A DNA stretch of 64,000 nucleotides from MWAR01 sp035388825. Lineage in GTDB: Bacteria > Muiribacteriota > Ozemobacteria > Ozemobacterales > Ozemobacteraceae. The position numbers were made by a program, and so were the translations under genes. This document shows, piece after piece, positions 1 through 8,795 of this stretch (its first letter is position 1; each line of letters starts with the position of its first letter). Below the pieces are notes generated by a model. It was given only the letters and a program-made list of their open reading frames with translations. It had not been told where the DNA came from and ran no database searches. The stretch lies in assembly GCA_035388825.1 (NCBI GenBank), contig DAOOQQ010000002.1, positions 62,001 through 126,000 on the forward strand, in the 5' to 3' direction.

Positions 1-1015
1 AGAGCGTCAGCAGCAGCACGATCGCGCCCACGAAAAACAGCCCCGCAATGAGGCCGACCGTCTCGACCCGTGCGATCAGGCGGCCGGCGGCAGCCACGTT
101 CGTCTCGGATGCCAGCTCGAGGGCTCCGGCCGCCTCATCGGCATCGGCCTTCCCCTTGAAGCACGCGGTCACGGGCAGCAGGATGTCGTCCCCGGCAACG
201 GTGCAGGAAAGATCCTCGCCGCGTTCGAGGGCTTCTGCGCGGCCGATCAGCCGCGTCGCAAGCGGGCCGGGCATGCCGAGGCCGGCGGCGAGACGGACCG
301 CGTCGGTGATGCGGCAGCCGGCGCGAAGGAACAAGGCGATGAGATACTGAAATCGTCCGTTCTGCTCGACGAGCGCCATCGTGGGCAGCGCAAGCAGCTT
401 TCCGATCACCGTTTCCGGAATGTCGGCAGGGGGGATGAAGAACCAGACCCGCGTGGCTGCGATCGTCAGGCCGGCGATGAGCAAGGGCAGCGGCAGGGAG
501 AACGGGAACATCGCCGGATTGTAGAGGGAGAGCAGCTTCACCACCAGCGGCATCTCGAGGTGCTGGGCATCGAACATGATCTGCATCGAGGGGAACACGT
601 GCAGATTCAGGAGAGCGATGTTTCCGAGCGCCAGCCAGAGCATCAGCAGCGGGTAGCAGAGCGCCGTGCGAACCTGCTCGGCGAGCCGCTCGAACAGGAC
701 GAGATACCGGGCATAGGCCATCAGAACCGATTCGAAGCCGAATCCGCCGGGGACGGCCAGAAGGGCGGCCATGGTCGGATCGATACCTTCGAGACTGCGG
801 ATCGCATCGGCCAGGGAATGGCCGCGCGCCATCTTCTCGGAGAGCTCGGTTGCCCAGACGCGCGGAGCTCCTTCCGGGGCCCGGCGGGCGAGATCTCCGA
901 GGGCTTTGGGAACGTTGAGATTCGTCGCGTGGGCGGCCTGCATCAGTCGGACGAACGCCAGAAGATCCTCGGCCGGGGCGGCGAGCCTGGGTGTCGGAGA
1001 GGCGGATGTGTTCAT
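1..1015 (-). CDS. GspF/PilC-type platform protein (partial, second of a tandem pair)
   Basis: Inner-membrane platform protein of a type II secretion or type IV pilus-like machine, cut by the window edge so its C-terminus is missing. The minus-strand frame starts with ATG at 1015 and is open to base 1 (338 codons). It shows the T2SF pattern: an amphipathic N-terminal half with LMQAAHATNLNVPKAL and MARGHSLADAIRSL, then membrane helices near ALCYPLLMLWLALGNIALL, and a second similar half ending in a helix (VGLIAGLFFVGAIVLLL). It begins one base after the stop of the upstream GspF-like gene, so the two are surely cotranscribed. Weak similarity to textbook GspF; the fold assignment rests on pattern and neighbours. 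Confidence 0.75.
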   Translation of the reverse strand, partial: MNTSASPTPRLAAPAEDLLAFVRLMQAAHATNLNVPKALGDLARRAPEGAPRVWATELSEKMARGHSLADAIRSLEGIDPTMAALLAVPGGFGFESVLMAYARYLVLFERLAEQVRTALCYPLLMLWLALGNIALLNLHVFPSMQIMFDAQHLEMPLVVKLLSLYNPAMFPFSLPLPLLIAGLTIAATRVWFFIPPADIPETVIGKLLALPTMALVEQNGRFQYLIALFLRAGCRITDAVRLAAGLGMPGPLATRLIGRAEALERGEDLSCTVAGDDILLPVTACFKGKADADEAAGALELASETNVAAAGRLIARVETVGLIAGLFFVGAIVLLLTL

Positions 1016-1016
1016 G

Positions 1017-2063
1017 TCAGATGAACTCCAGGATCTGGATCATCGGCAGAAACACCGAGATGAGGATGCAGCCGACGACCAGGGCGAGAAGGACCGAAAA
1101 GAAGGCGGTGAGAATTGTCTGCAGACGGTTGATGCGGCCGACGGCGCGGGCCTCGACGAGATCGGCAGCAAGGGCGAAACTTTCTGTCGTCCCCTTCCCT
1201 TCCACCGCCAGCCGGACGAGCCAGGCCGTCTGGCTGTCGATTCCGTGGCGCATCAGCACCGTATCGACGGGAGCCCCGGATCCGAGGGCGTCGGCGAAGC
1301 CGGTTGCAAGCGTCGTGGCGCTGGGCAGGACGAGGGGATACGCGATGGTCTGGAGAAGCGGGATGATCCGGTCCGGGGTCACCCCCGAAAGAATCCGGAG
1401 CACTTCGGCGAACTCGATGTTTCCTATGCCGAGAAGGGTGTTGATGATGCGCTGGAAGCGGGGCTGTCGGACGAGGAAGGCGACGCCACCAAGAAGGCCG
1501 ACGCACGCCGGACCGACGATGAACCACCAGGAGGTGAACAGGTCCGATATCATCATGACCAGTTGCGTCAATGGAGGCAGTTGTATATTCATGCCCATAT
1601 ATATCTCTTTGAATTGGGGGAGAACGAACATGACCTGGGCGATGAAGACCAGGCCGACGATGCACGATTGGATGACCGGGTAGGTCAGGATCGCTTCGAC
1701 CGACAGGAATCCTGTCACGTCCTTCGAATACTTGAGCTGGAGGATGTTGCCTTTTTCGAAGTCGGAAAGGTCGGTGGCAAGGATGATCTTCACGAACACG
1801 GGAAGGGCATTGCAGGCCGGGTGGCGGAGGCACTCGATCAGGCTCGCCCCGGAAGATACTCCCGCATGGATCGCGGCCATCGCATGTCGGAAGGCGGGCC
1901 AGGGCATCGTCTGGCGGGCGATGTCGAGGACTTTTTGCATCGGCAGTCCGGAGGAGAGGTTGATCGCGAACAGGCCGAGGGATTCGCCCTGGAGACGTCT
2001 GGCCATGGCAGGGTTGAAATAGGAGAAAAGGGCGATCCGGATATCATCCGAGGTGGTTCTCAT
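1017..2063 (-). CDS. GspF/PilC-type inner-membrane platform protein
   Basis: A 348-residue T2SF-domain protein, expected to sit in the inner membrane and couple the secretion/pilus ATPase to pilin assembly. It has the usual two homologous halves, with helices around residues 120-150 (YPVIQSCIVGLVFIAQVMF), 170-195 (WWFIVGPACVGLLGGVAFLV) and 320-345 (FFSVLLALVVGCILISVFL). The start codon overlaps the end of the upstream ATPase by four bases (ATGA), the classic E-F gene order. Which system (T2SS, T4P or a relative) cannot be told because pilins and the secretin are outside the window. Confidence 0.88.
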   Translation of the reverse strand: MRTTSDDIRIALFSYFNPAMARRLQGESLGLFAINLSSGLPMQKVLDIARQTMPWPAFRHAMAAIHAGVSSGASLIECLRHPACNALPVFVKIILATDLSDFEKGNILQLKYSKDVTGFLSVEAILTYPVIQSCIVGLVFIAQVMFVLPQFKEIYMGMNIQLPPLTQLVMMISDLFTSWWFIVGPACVGLLGGVAFLVRQPRFQRIINTLLGIGNIEFAEVLRILSGVTPDRIIPLLQTIAYPLVLPSATTLATGFADALGSGAPVDTVLMRHGIDSQTAWLVRLAVEGKGTTESFALAADLVEARAVGRINRLQTILTAFFSVLLALVVGCILISVFLPMIQILEFI

Positions 2064-3346
2064 GCCGTTGTCCCCGTCGCGGAGCTGCGCAGCGAAGCGG
2101 TCGGCTGCATGCCCTTTTCGAGCCGCACGGTGAGGATGCCGCGCAGGGCCGTCGTGACCAGGTGGGGTTCGAGGCCGAGACGGCCGAGCCGCTCGATCGC
2201 ACCGTCGGCATCGGCGGCATGGAAGGTTGCAAGAACGAGATGACCCGCCTGGCCGGCCTGAAGGGCTTCGCGCAACGAGGCGGCGTCGCGGATTTCACCC
2301 AGGGCCATGACGTCGGGATCCTGGCGGAGCAGATGCTTGAACGCCGTGTCGAGGCTCGTGCCGGCATCCGGCGTGAGGGAGGACTGGCAGATGCCGGGAA
2401 CGCGCCCCTCGACCGGATCTTCGAGCGTCGCCACGCGCTTTGCCCCTCTCGGCCCGGGAGCGGCGAGCTCGGCCAGGGTGGCATACAGGGCTGTCGTCTT
2501 CCCGCTTCCGATCGGGCCGACGATCAGAGAAAGGCCCGGCCCGCGGCGGAGCAGTTCGCGCCACTCCTCGATGACCGCTGCCGGCCAGCCGAGAGACGGA
2601 AGATCCGGGAAGGCGATCGGGCGGATGAGGCGCAGGGCCACACGCTCCCCGTCGAGGGCCGGGAAAATCGAGAGTCGCGCCTCGCCGGCGCCGTCTGCAA
2701 GGCTCCAGGCGCCTTCCTGAGCGATGCCGGAACGGTGGGAGTGGCAGCCGGCGAGATACTTGAGTCGGGCGGAAAGCCCCTCGTGACCGGATTTCCGGTA
2801 TGACCCGGCTTCGACGAGCTCGCGGGCGGCGCGCACCGTCACGCGGATCCGGTCGGAAAGCGGCTCGAGATGAACATCTGAAACGCCGGTGCGGGTTGCC
2901 GTCGCGAGAAGGACATCCGCCGCCGCGACGTAGGGCTGGCCGCGGAACCCGAGGCAGGTATCGAGCAGCCTGCCGATCTCCTTAGAGGCGAGAGTGCCGG
3001 CGAGAAGATCTCCCATCTGCCGGCTTTCTTCGACCAGCCGTTCGATGAGTGAGGCGACGCGCTCTGCTTCGTCGCGGCTTCCCAGGCGAAGAGAAATGAC
3101 GCGTTGGCAAGGCGGGGGCGCGACGTCGAGCCGGATGGTTCTGCCGTCTGCCTCAACAGCACGAAAGGCGTCATAGGGGATGCGTTCCGGTGGTTGTGCA
3201 TCGGGGAGCTCGAGATGGCCGGGCTGGAGAATGAACCGGCATGCCCCAAGCAGCCCGGGAATCAGCCCCGGGGCAAAGGCAAACGGGAGCAGGCCGAACC
3301 CATCGTCGGTACGGCTTTCAGCAGAAACAGCGCTCTCCGATTCCAT
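2060..3346 (-). CDS. GspE/PilB-type secretion or pilus-assembly ATPase
   Basis: Cytoplasmic hexameric ATPase that powers pseudopilus or pilus assembly. The 428 residues contain Walker A (GPIGSGKTT, about residue 260), the Asp box TLEDPVEG, Walker B (DPDVMALGEIRD) and the His box (HLVLATFHAADADGA), all in the expected order. It is shorter than typical GspE/PilB (500-570 residues): the N-terminal domain is reduced and the tetracysteine zinc finger after the Asp box is absent, as in some T4P and archaeal-type relatives. First gene of a minus-strand operon with two GspF-like genes. No strong ribosome site precedes the ATG at 3346. Confidence 0.92.
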   Translation of the reverse strand: MESESAVSAESRTDDGFGLLPFAFAPGLIPGLLGACRFILQPGHLELPDAQPPERIPYDAFRAVEADGRTIRLDVAPPPCQRVISLRLGSRDEAERVASLIERLVEESRQMGDLLAGTLASKEIGRLLDTCLGFRGQPYVAAADVLLATATRTGVSDVHLEPLSDRIRVTVRAARELVEAGSYRKSGHEGLSARLKYLAGCHSHRSGIAQEGAWSLADGAGEARLSIFPALDGERVALRLIRPIAFPDLPSLGWPAAVIEEWRELLRRGPGLSLIVGPIGSGKTTALYATLAELAAPGPRGAKRVATLEDPVEGRVPGICQSSLTPDAGTSLDTAFKHLLRQDPDVMALGEIRDAASLREALQAGQAGHLVLATFHAADADGAIERLGRLGLEPHLVTTALRGILTVRLEKGMQPTASLRSSATGTTA

Positions 3347-3393
3347 CGGTTCAGGCTAGCATACCCGGATCGGACCGGCAACAACCGATGCAT

Positions 3394-4608
3394 TCACGTG
3401 CTCTGCTCCCGATACTGGATGAGGGAGGGTTCCACGGCCCCATACACCGGCAGTTCGAACTCGGCCGAAAAATCGATACCGGCTGTTTCCGCCTCGATTG
3501 CGAGCTTCCAGCGGATCTGGGGGTAATCCTGGAGGAATCTGGGCGGAAGATGCCCGGGGATCTCGATTTTCACGGGAATCGCCGAGCGTCCCGACGGTTC
3601 CTGGGCAAGATCTGCCCGTACGACGAGAGGCTTTTCATATCGGATTTCCTCGGTGTAGGTCGTTTTGGTGTTCGAACCGCTCGTCCGCACCTTTCGGACG
3701 ATCGCGATGCACCGAACCGTGGCCTTGCAGCCATCCTCGGGGCGCAGCGGACGACGGGTGATCACCACGCCGTCGAATGTGCCGCCGGGGACGAGGGGAA
3801 TCTGGGACAGGACCAGCAGCGAATCGCCGTATTTGAGATGCCTGAGGGTGATATAGACCGCGCGGATGAGCAACGCCGCGGCAAGCAGCAGAAAGATGCC
3901 CAACATTCCCTTGACGATCAGCGGAAGACCGGGTTCGGCGATGAAAGCGAACACGAACACGCTTTCGAAAATGCCGAAGGCGACGGCGATAACCCAGGCG
4001 ATCACGACCTCGAAAATGCCGCTGCTGCGCACCTGGAACCCTTCCCACGGCCCGTCACCGATCCAGGGTCGGGAGGGATCGGCCGGTCCGGTGCGTTGCA
4101 GGAGGCTCCAGAGGCCGACCGCAACGAACAGGAGACCGGATACGAAGAAAAACCCACCCAAAGCGGGAAATATCAGCAGGCCGGGGGTCAGTTCCCGTGT
4201 CGCCAGGGCGTTTGAAGGCGATGCCGGATCGACGAGGACCTGGATTGGTGTCCCGGCCTGCCGGCTCTTGTCGAGCCGCTCATAGAGAGGAAGCCAGGAG
4301 TTCCGGTCACTGGTCGAGGTGTCCGAAAGAGTGATGCGCGAACTGTGATAGGTCTGGCTGGCCCAGTCATACCGATACGCGCCTTTCACGTGGAAAAGGG
4401 ACGTCTCCTCCCCCTGCTCCTCGGCCAGTTCGACGTGCTCGACGATCGCCGGGACATGTTGCCACGAAGCGCTTTGCAGGTAGTCGAATACGGGAAAGGC
4501 CCCGATGATCAGGAATGGCAGCCCCACGAGCGCGAAGACGCCGCCGAGAATCAGGAAAACGATACCGGACCCCCGGGCCGTTGCCGCCACGAGATCTTTT
4601 CCGCTCAT
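3394..4608 (-). CDS. DUF3592-type membrane protein
   Basis: Predicted integral membrane protein of 404 residues. I chose the internal ATG at 4608 because GAGGAGAAG lies just upstream; a longer frame to 4668 would include the promoter. Helices occur near residues 12-40 (GIVFLILGGVFALVGLPFLIIG), 150-175, 215-245 and 255-275. Between the first two lies an extracytoplasmic beta-rich segment with the DUF3592 pattern (W..VPAIVEHV...Y.Y......Y.S.RI, then VLVDPASPSNALATRE). The C-terminal 130 residues look like a soluble beta-rich domain. Function of the family is unknown. Monocistronic, divergent from the gene at 4793. Confidence 0.7.
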   Translation of the reverse strand: MSGKDLVAATARGSGIVFLILGGVFALVGLPFLIIGAFPVFDYLQSASWQHVPAIVEHVELAEEQGEETSLFHVKGAYRYDWASQTYHSSRITLSDTSTSDRNSWLPLYERLDKSRQAGTPIQVLVDPASPSNALATRELTPGLLIFPALGGFFFVSGLLFVAVGLWSLLQRTGPADPSRPWIGDGPWEGFQVRSSGIFEVVIAWVIAVAFGIFESVFVFAFIAEPGLPLIVKGMLGIFLLLAAALLIRAVYITLRHLKYGDSLLVLSQIPLVPGGTFDGVVITRRPLRPEDGCKATVRCIAIVRKVRTSGSNTKTTYTEEIRYEKPLVVRADLAQEPSGRSAIPVKIEIPGHLPPRFLQDYPQIRWKLAIEAETAGIDFSAEFELPVYGAVEPSLIQYREQST

Positions 4609-4656
4609 GACCTTCTCCTCTCGAATAATCCCGCTTCTGACGAACGGTCTGGGCGC

Positions 4657-4662
4657 ATTATA
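4657..4662 (-). promoter_or_regulatory. -10 box for the DUF3592 gene
   Basis: Perfect TATAAT on the minus strand about 50 bases upstream of the chosen start at 4608. No convincing -35 hexamer at 16-18 bases. Its position supports the shorter start for the gene. Confidence 0.5.
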
Positions 4663-4739
4663 CACCACGAAACCGGATTCGATATCCCTCCACCACGATT
4701 TCAGACGCTGCGACGTGGGACGGATTTACTGGTGATCTA

Positions 4740-4768
4740 TGGACATCCAGGCGGTTGGGGCATATATT
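4740..4768 (+). promoter_or_regulatory. sigma70-like promoter for the gene at 4793
   Basis: TGGACA (4740-4745), a 17-base spacer, then TATATT (4763-4768). The predicted transcript starts around 4775, giving a leader of about 18 bases that contains the AGGGAGAAGG ribosome site. Confidence 0.6.
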
Positions 4769-4792
4769 TGTACTAGAGAGAGGGAGAAGGAT

Positions 4793-5536
4793 ATGGATGC
4801 CTTATCCAACATTTTGCTGCGTCGTTATCAGCAACGGGCCTATCTGATGACGGGATTTGCGCTTCCGGCGCCGCTTTCCAGCACGCAGGCGACGGGAGGA
4901 GCCGGCCTGACTGGAGTCCAGGCCCTGACCGGTGCACAACCCCTCACCAGCCTTACCCGGGCTCAGCAACCGGAACAGACGGGGTTCGGCCTGTCGACGG
5001 GCGGTGCCCTGTCGGCCATTTCGGCGATGGGCCGGCAGATGAACGAGTTTTCCCGCACTCTGGGCACCAACGATGAGGCTCGCGCCGGTCTTCGCGCCTT
5101 CGCGCTCGAGATCGGCCGCGATACGACGGCGACGGGGCCTCTCACGGCCCTGAACGACCTCCGCTCGATGCAAATCCAGGATCCCAAGAACTTCGCCTCG
5201 GCCTTCGAGGTTGCCGGCCAGTATGCCGGGGTTGGCGGCTCGGCTTCGGCGTTCCTTCGCACGGTCGCTGCCGAGAAAGATACAGGACTCCGCTCTTCGA
5301 TGATCGGAGCGATCGATTCCTCCCTCGGCATGCAGGGTACGAATGCCGAAAGACGCCAACTCGCAGGCGGCGTTCTGTCGACGATTTCCAACATCCGCGA
5401 AAACACCGCCAAAACAGAAGAGACCGGTGCCATCAAGAAGTTCCTGTCGAAACTCCAGACCTACGATACCCTCGGACAACGTTCCGAGTTCATCCAGATT
5501 TTCAATCGCAAGGATCAAAGCATCTTCCAGGCGTGA
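4793..5536 (+). CDS. orphan protein of unknown function, Ala/Gly-rich N-terminus
   Basis: A 247-residue protein I do not recognise. The start at 4793 is set by AGGGAGAAGG immediately upstream and by the promoter at 4740. The first 70 residues are low-complexity (Ala, Gly, Thr, Gln, Leu), then come predicted amphipathic helices (residues 75-247) rich in Ala, Arg and Glu. No signal peptide, membrane helix, Cys pairs or known catalytic motif is visible. It stands alone between a divergent neighbour and a convergent one, with its own promoter and a hairpin terminator, so it looks like a real, independently expressed gene. It might be a structural or regulatory protein; this is not supported further. 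Confidence 0.75.
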   Translation: MDALSNILLRRYQQRAYLMTGFALPAPLSSTQATGGAGLTGVQALTGAQPLTSLTRAQQPEQTGFGLSTGGALSAISAMGRQMNEFSRTLGTNDEARAGLRAFALEIGRDTTATGPLTALNDLRSMQIQDPKNFASAFEVAGQYAGVGGSASAFLRTVAAEKDTGLRSSMIGAIDSSLGMQGTNAERRQLAGGVLSTISNIRENTAKTEETGAIKKFLSKLQTYDTLGQRSEFIQIFNRKDQSIFQA

Positions 5537-5551
5537 TCGCCGCGAGAACAA

Positions 5552-5586
5552 CGAACCCCGCGAAGAATCGCTCTCCGCGGGGTTCG
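5552..5586. terminator. bidirectional intrinsic terminator
   Basis: An 11-bp perfect stem (CGAACCCCGCG at 5552-5562 with CGCGGGGTTCG at 5576-5586) and 13-base loop, between two convergent genes. The flanking T-tracts are short, so efficiency is uncertain. Confidence 0.65.
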
Positions 5587-5611
5587 CCGTTTATCTGGCC
5601 GTTTGCTGCCG

Positions 5612-6883
5612 TTACTGGCGGCGGTCTTTGACGATATCGACGATCTGAAGAACCGTCGCGGCGGACTTCGCCATCGCATCGACAGCGACCCATTCTTCCC
5701 GACTGTGGGCATTTTCGCAGCCGCAGAACACGTTCGGGCAGGGCAGTCCCTTGAACGTCAGGCGCGCCCCATCCGTGCCGCCCCGGATCGGCCGGTACAC
5801 GACCTCGATCCCGAGTTTCTTCATCGCCTCCCGCGCGATATCCGTCACGTGGGGCTGGTCGACGAGAGCGACATTCATGTTGCGGTAGCTGTCCTTCAGC
5901 TCGACATCGACCCGCACCTTCGGAAACGCCTTGCGCACCGCTTCGGCCATTTCCTGCACCCGTTTCTTGCGGGCTTCGAGCGAGGCAAGATCGAAATCGC
6001 GAATCAGCACCTTCACGACCGAAATCTCCTCGCTGCCGGTCACATCGTAGGGATGGAGATAGCCTTCGCGGCCCGAAGTGATCTCTGGCCGGGGCTCGGC
6101 GATGAACATCGAAAGGAACAGGGCGAGCGCATACTGGGAGTTCACCATCACGTCCTTCGCAAAGCCGGGGTGGACATTCTTCCCGTGGAAGGTGACGACG
6201 GCCGAGGCGGCGTTGAACGTCTCGTCGCTCAGCTCGCCTTCCTGCTCACCGTCGATGGTGTAGGCGAACGCGGCGCCAAAGCCGGGGACGTCGAACCCGT
6301 CGGCTCCGCGGCCGACTTCCTCGTCGGGCGTGAAACAGATTTTCACCGCTCCGTGGGGAATCTCGGGATGCTTCATCAGATACTCGGCGGCGGCCATGAT
6401 GGCGGCAACGCCGGCCTTGTCATCCGCCCCGAGAAGGGTCGTCCCGTCGGACGTGACGATATCGCGTCCGATATATTTCGCGAGCCGGGTGTTGTGCGCA
6501 GCCGAGATCACGACGTCCGGGTTGCCGGGCAGCTTCAGGTCGCCGCCCGGGTAGTTGCGGTGGACGACGGGCTTGACGAGGGCACCGGGTACGGCCGGGG
6601 AGGTGTCGACATGGGCGATGAACCCGACGGCCGGAATCGCTGCGGCATCCGCCCCCTTGATGTTCGCGGGGATCGTCGCATACACGTAACACTGGGCGTC
6701 CAGTTTCACATCCTGAAGACCCAACTGCCGGAGTTCGCCCTCGAGCAGCTTCGCCAGTTCCCACTGTTCGGGGGTGCTCGGCAGCTTTTCGACGTTCTCC
6801 ATCGACTGGGTGCCGATCGCCGCATAGCGGCAGAACCGATCGAGGACTGAGCTTTTCAGGGTTTCAAACATCTCGTTGTTCAC
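5612..6883 (-). CDS. pepT: peptidase T (tripeptide aminopeptidase)
   Basis: Cytoplasmic M20B zinc aminopeptidase that removes the N-terminal residue from tripeptides. The 423 residues match PepT (about 410) throughout. Metal and catalytic residues are visible: His in GFIAHVDTS (about residue 90), Asp in LGADDKAG (about 151), the Glu pair in FTPDEEVGRG, Asp in YTIDGE and His in ENAHSREEW near the end. The start is GTG at 6883, preceded by AAGGAG. It is last in a minus-strand operon after an OPT transporter and a secreted M3 peptidase, which suggests it finishes the breakdown of imported peptides. Confidence 0.95.
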   Translation of the reverse strand: MNNEMFETLKSSVLDRFCRYAAIGTQSMENVEKLPSTPEQWELAKLLEGELRQLGLQDVKLDAQCYVYATIPANIKGADAAAIPAVGFIAHVDTSPAVPGALVKPVVHRNYPGGDLKLPGNPDVVISAAHNTRLAKYIGRDIVTSDGTTLLGADDKAGVAAIMAAAEYLMKHPEIPHGAVKICFTPDEEVGRGADGFDVPGFGAAFAYTIDGEQEGELSDETFNAASAVVTFHGKNVHPGFAKDVMVNSQYALALFLSMFIAEPRPEITSGREGYLHPYDVTGSEEISVVKVLIRDFDLASLEARKKRVQEMAEAVRKAFPKVRVDVELKDSYRNMNVALVDQPHVTDIAREAMKKLGIEVVYRPIRGGTDGARLTFKGLPCPNVFCGCENAHSREEWVAVDAMAKSAATVLQIVDIVKDRRQ

Positions 6884-6904
6884 GTGATATCTCCTTGATG
6901 TCCG

Positions 6905-8758
6905 TCACTTCGAGGCCGACGTGAGCTCGTCGAACCGCTTCGAAATCAGGTCGCAGACGCCTTTCAGCAGGTTCGGGTCTTCCAGGCTGATGCCCAGAAA
7001 ATCCTTCAGAAGAGCCGTTGCAGGCCGATCGAAGCCGTTCGAGACCATCGCCACATACTTCGGGGCGAACCCGGCCGGGTCGGCTTTATACATCGAATAA
7101 TATTTGAGCGCGAGCATATGGGCCACGACGTAGTTCACGTAGTATCCCGGAACGGACCAGTAATGGTGCTTGCGCATCCAGTGGTATTCGAGCTCGGGGT
7201 GCTTCGCGAAAAAGACGTCATACTGCTTGCCGACATCGGTGCAGGCCTTGTTGAAGCCGTTCTCGTCGACGATCTCGCCGGTCGCGATCCGGTCGTAGGA
7301 GACCATCTCGAACTTCGCGCGACGCGCGAGTTCCCACAGATACATCATCTCGTTGACCATGTCCCACCGGATCCCGGCGATGACGGCGGGGTCCTTGAGG
7401 GTGGAGACGAGGTGGTCGCGCAGCATCCACTCGTTGAACATGGCGAACGACTCGGTCATGAACGAGGGGCCCTCTCCGAACATCAGCGAGCCGCGCTTGT
7501 TCTTGACGAGCTGGTAATGAATGGCGTGGCCGGCTTCGTGGGCCAGCGTCGAGACGTCATTGAGGAAGCCCTGGAAGTTGTCCATGAAATACCCGAAGTT
7601 GCCGACGCAGAAGGCGCCCTGGTCGCGGTTCGGCCCGCCGACGACATCGAGGCGGCCGTTCTTCGGGTCGAGCAGCTTCTTCAGCTCGGTGGCATACTCG
7701 GTGCCGAGCTTTTCGAGGGCCGTATTCAGATGGGCGCAGCCCTGGTCGATCGTCAGCCGGGCCGGCTTCGCCGCCGCGGGGGTGAGCTCCGTATCCCAGA
7801 TACCGATCTCGCCGCCGCCGAGTTCCCGCTCGAGGCTCGTGATCCGCCAGTTCTGGTATTTATGATAAAGAGGCAGATATTTTTCGAGCTGGGTATACAT
7901 GGCATCGATCTCGGGCCGGCTCATGTACATCCCGAACAGGGCCTGATGGTAATACGTCGGGAAGCCGCGCATGCCGGAAACGGCGTTCAGGGTCTTCATC
8001 TCTCGGCGCAGCGCGAACGCGAGCATGTCCGCGTGCCGGCGGAAGAAGTCATAATACAGCCGGAAGGCGCGTTCCCGGGCCTTGCGGTCGGGCGAGCGCA
8101 TCAGACCCTCGAAGTCGATGTGCACGTTCATCTTCTTGCCTTCCGAGACGACCTGGGGGAAGGGGAACCGGTCGAACACGCGCTGGAACAAATCAGACTG
8201 CCAGCTCGTCAGGTCGGGGGTCAGCACGGAGAGGACGCTTTCCTTCTCTTCGGAAAGCAGATGCGGGGCGAACCGCGCGATGTCCGTGAGGAAATAGCCA
8301 TACAGATCCAGGCCCTTCTCGGCGGCGCGGAACTCCTTCAGCTTCTGCTCGGTGAGCGCCTTCAGCTCGACTTTCAGGAAGCTGGTGCGGGCGGAGATCT
8401 CGGCATCCAGTTTTTCCTGGGCCTCGTAGACCGCCCGGTCGTTCGTGTTGATCGCGCGCTTGAAGCTCGCGTACGCATACAGCCGGTCCTGGATGTCCTG
8501 GAGGGCGCGTTTCGCCTCCATCGTCTGGAGCAGGGTCTTCGCATCGGCGAGGACCTTGCCCTTGAAGCTTTCGAGCTTCGTGGCTGCGGCGCGGGCTTTC
8601 TCCATCTCGGCTTTCCAGGCGGCTTCGTCGGCGAAATACTGCTTCAGGTCGAACCGGTAGCTGGTCCGGGCGGTGCCCGGAAGCGGGTTGAACGACGGCT
8701 CGGCCGCGAACACGGCAAGCGGGGCCGCGAGCAGGGCAAGGGTGATCCAGAAGCGCAT
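6905..8758 (-). CDS. secreted M3-family oligoendopeptidase (PepF-like)
   Basis: Zinc metallopeptidase of the M3 family, 617 residues from the ATG at 8758, which follows AAGGAGAAG. A signal peptide (residues 1-18, cut near VFA-AEPSF) is clear, unlike the cytoplasmic PepF of Firmicutes. The active site HEAGH lies in TLAHEAGHAIHYQL (about residue 406), with the third zinc ligand Glu in MTESFAMFNE downstream. It probably cleaves oligopeptides in the periplasm, feeding the OPT transporter encoded just upstream; that link is inferred from the operon. Spacing to pepT is 21 bases. Confidence 0.93.
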   Translation of the reverse strand: MRFWITLALLAAPLAVFAAEPSFNPLPGTARTSYRFDLKQYFADEAAWKAEMEKARAAATKLESFKGKVLADAKTLLQTMEAKRALQDIQDRLYAYASFKRAINTNDRAVYEAQEKLDAEISARTSFLKVELKALTEQKLKEFRAAEKGLDLYGYFLTDIARFAPHLLSEEKESVLSVLTPDLTSWQSDLFQRVFDRFPFPQVVSEGKKMNVHIDFEGLMRSPDRKARERAFRLYYDFFRRHADMLAFALRREMKTLNAVSGMRGFPTYYHQALFGMYMSRPEIDAMYTQLEKYLPLYHKYQNWRITSLERELGGGEIGIWDTELTPAAAKPARLTIDQGCAHLNTALEKLGTEYATELKKLLDPKNGRLDVVGGPNRDQGAFCVGNFGYFMDNFQGFLNDVSTLAHEAGHAIHYQLVKNKRGSLMFGEGPSFMTESFAMFNEWMLRDHLVSTLKDPAVIAGIRWDMVNEMMYLWELARRAKFEMVSYDRIATGEIVDENGFNKACTDVGKQYDVFFAKHPELEYHWMRKHHYWSVPGYYVNYVVAHMLALKYYSMYKADPAGFAPKYVAMVSNGFDRPATALLKDFLGISLEDPNLLKGVCDLISKRFDELTSASK

Positions 8759-8795
8759 TGTTCTTCTCCTTGATGTATATCTTGTTATATTATAC

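Noticed and set aside
771..2243. 490-residue plus-strand frame opposite the GspE/GspF genes
   Set aside because: Antisense shadow; the minus-strand genes have clear motifs, ATGA overlaps and family patterns. The plus-strand product is rich in Arg/Gly/Asp with no family.
5603..6850. Long plus-strand frame over pepT
   Set aside because: Lies opposite pepT with its zinc ligands; no ribosome site and no recognisable domain.
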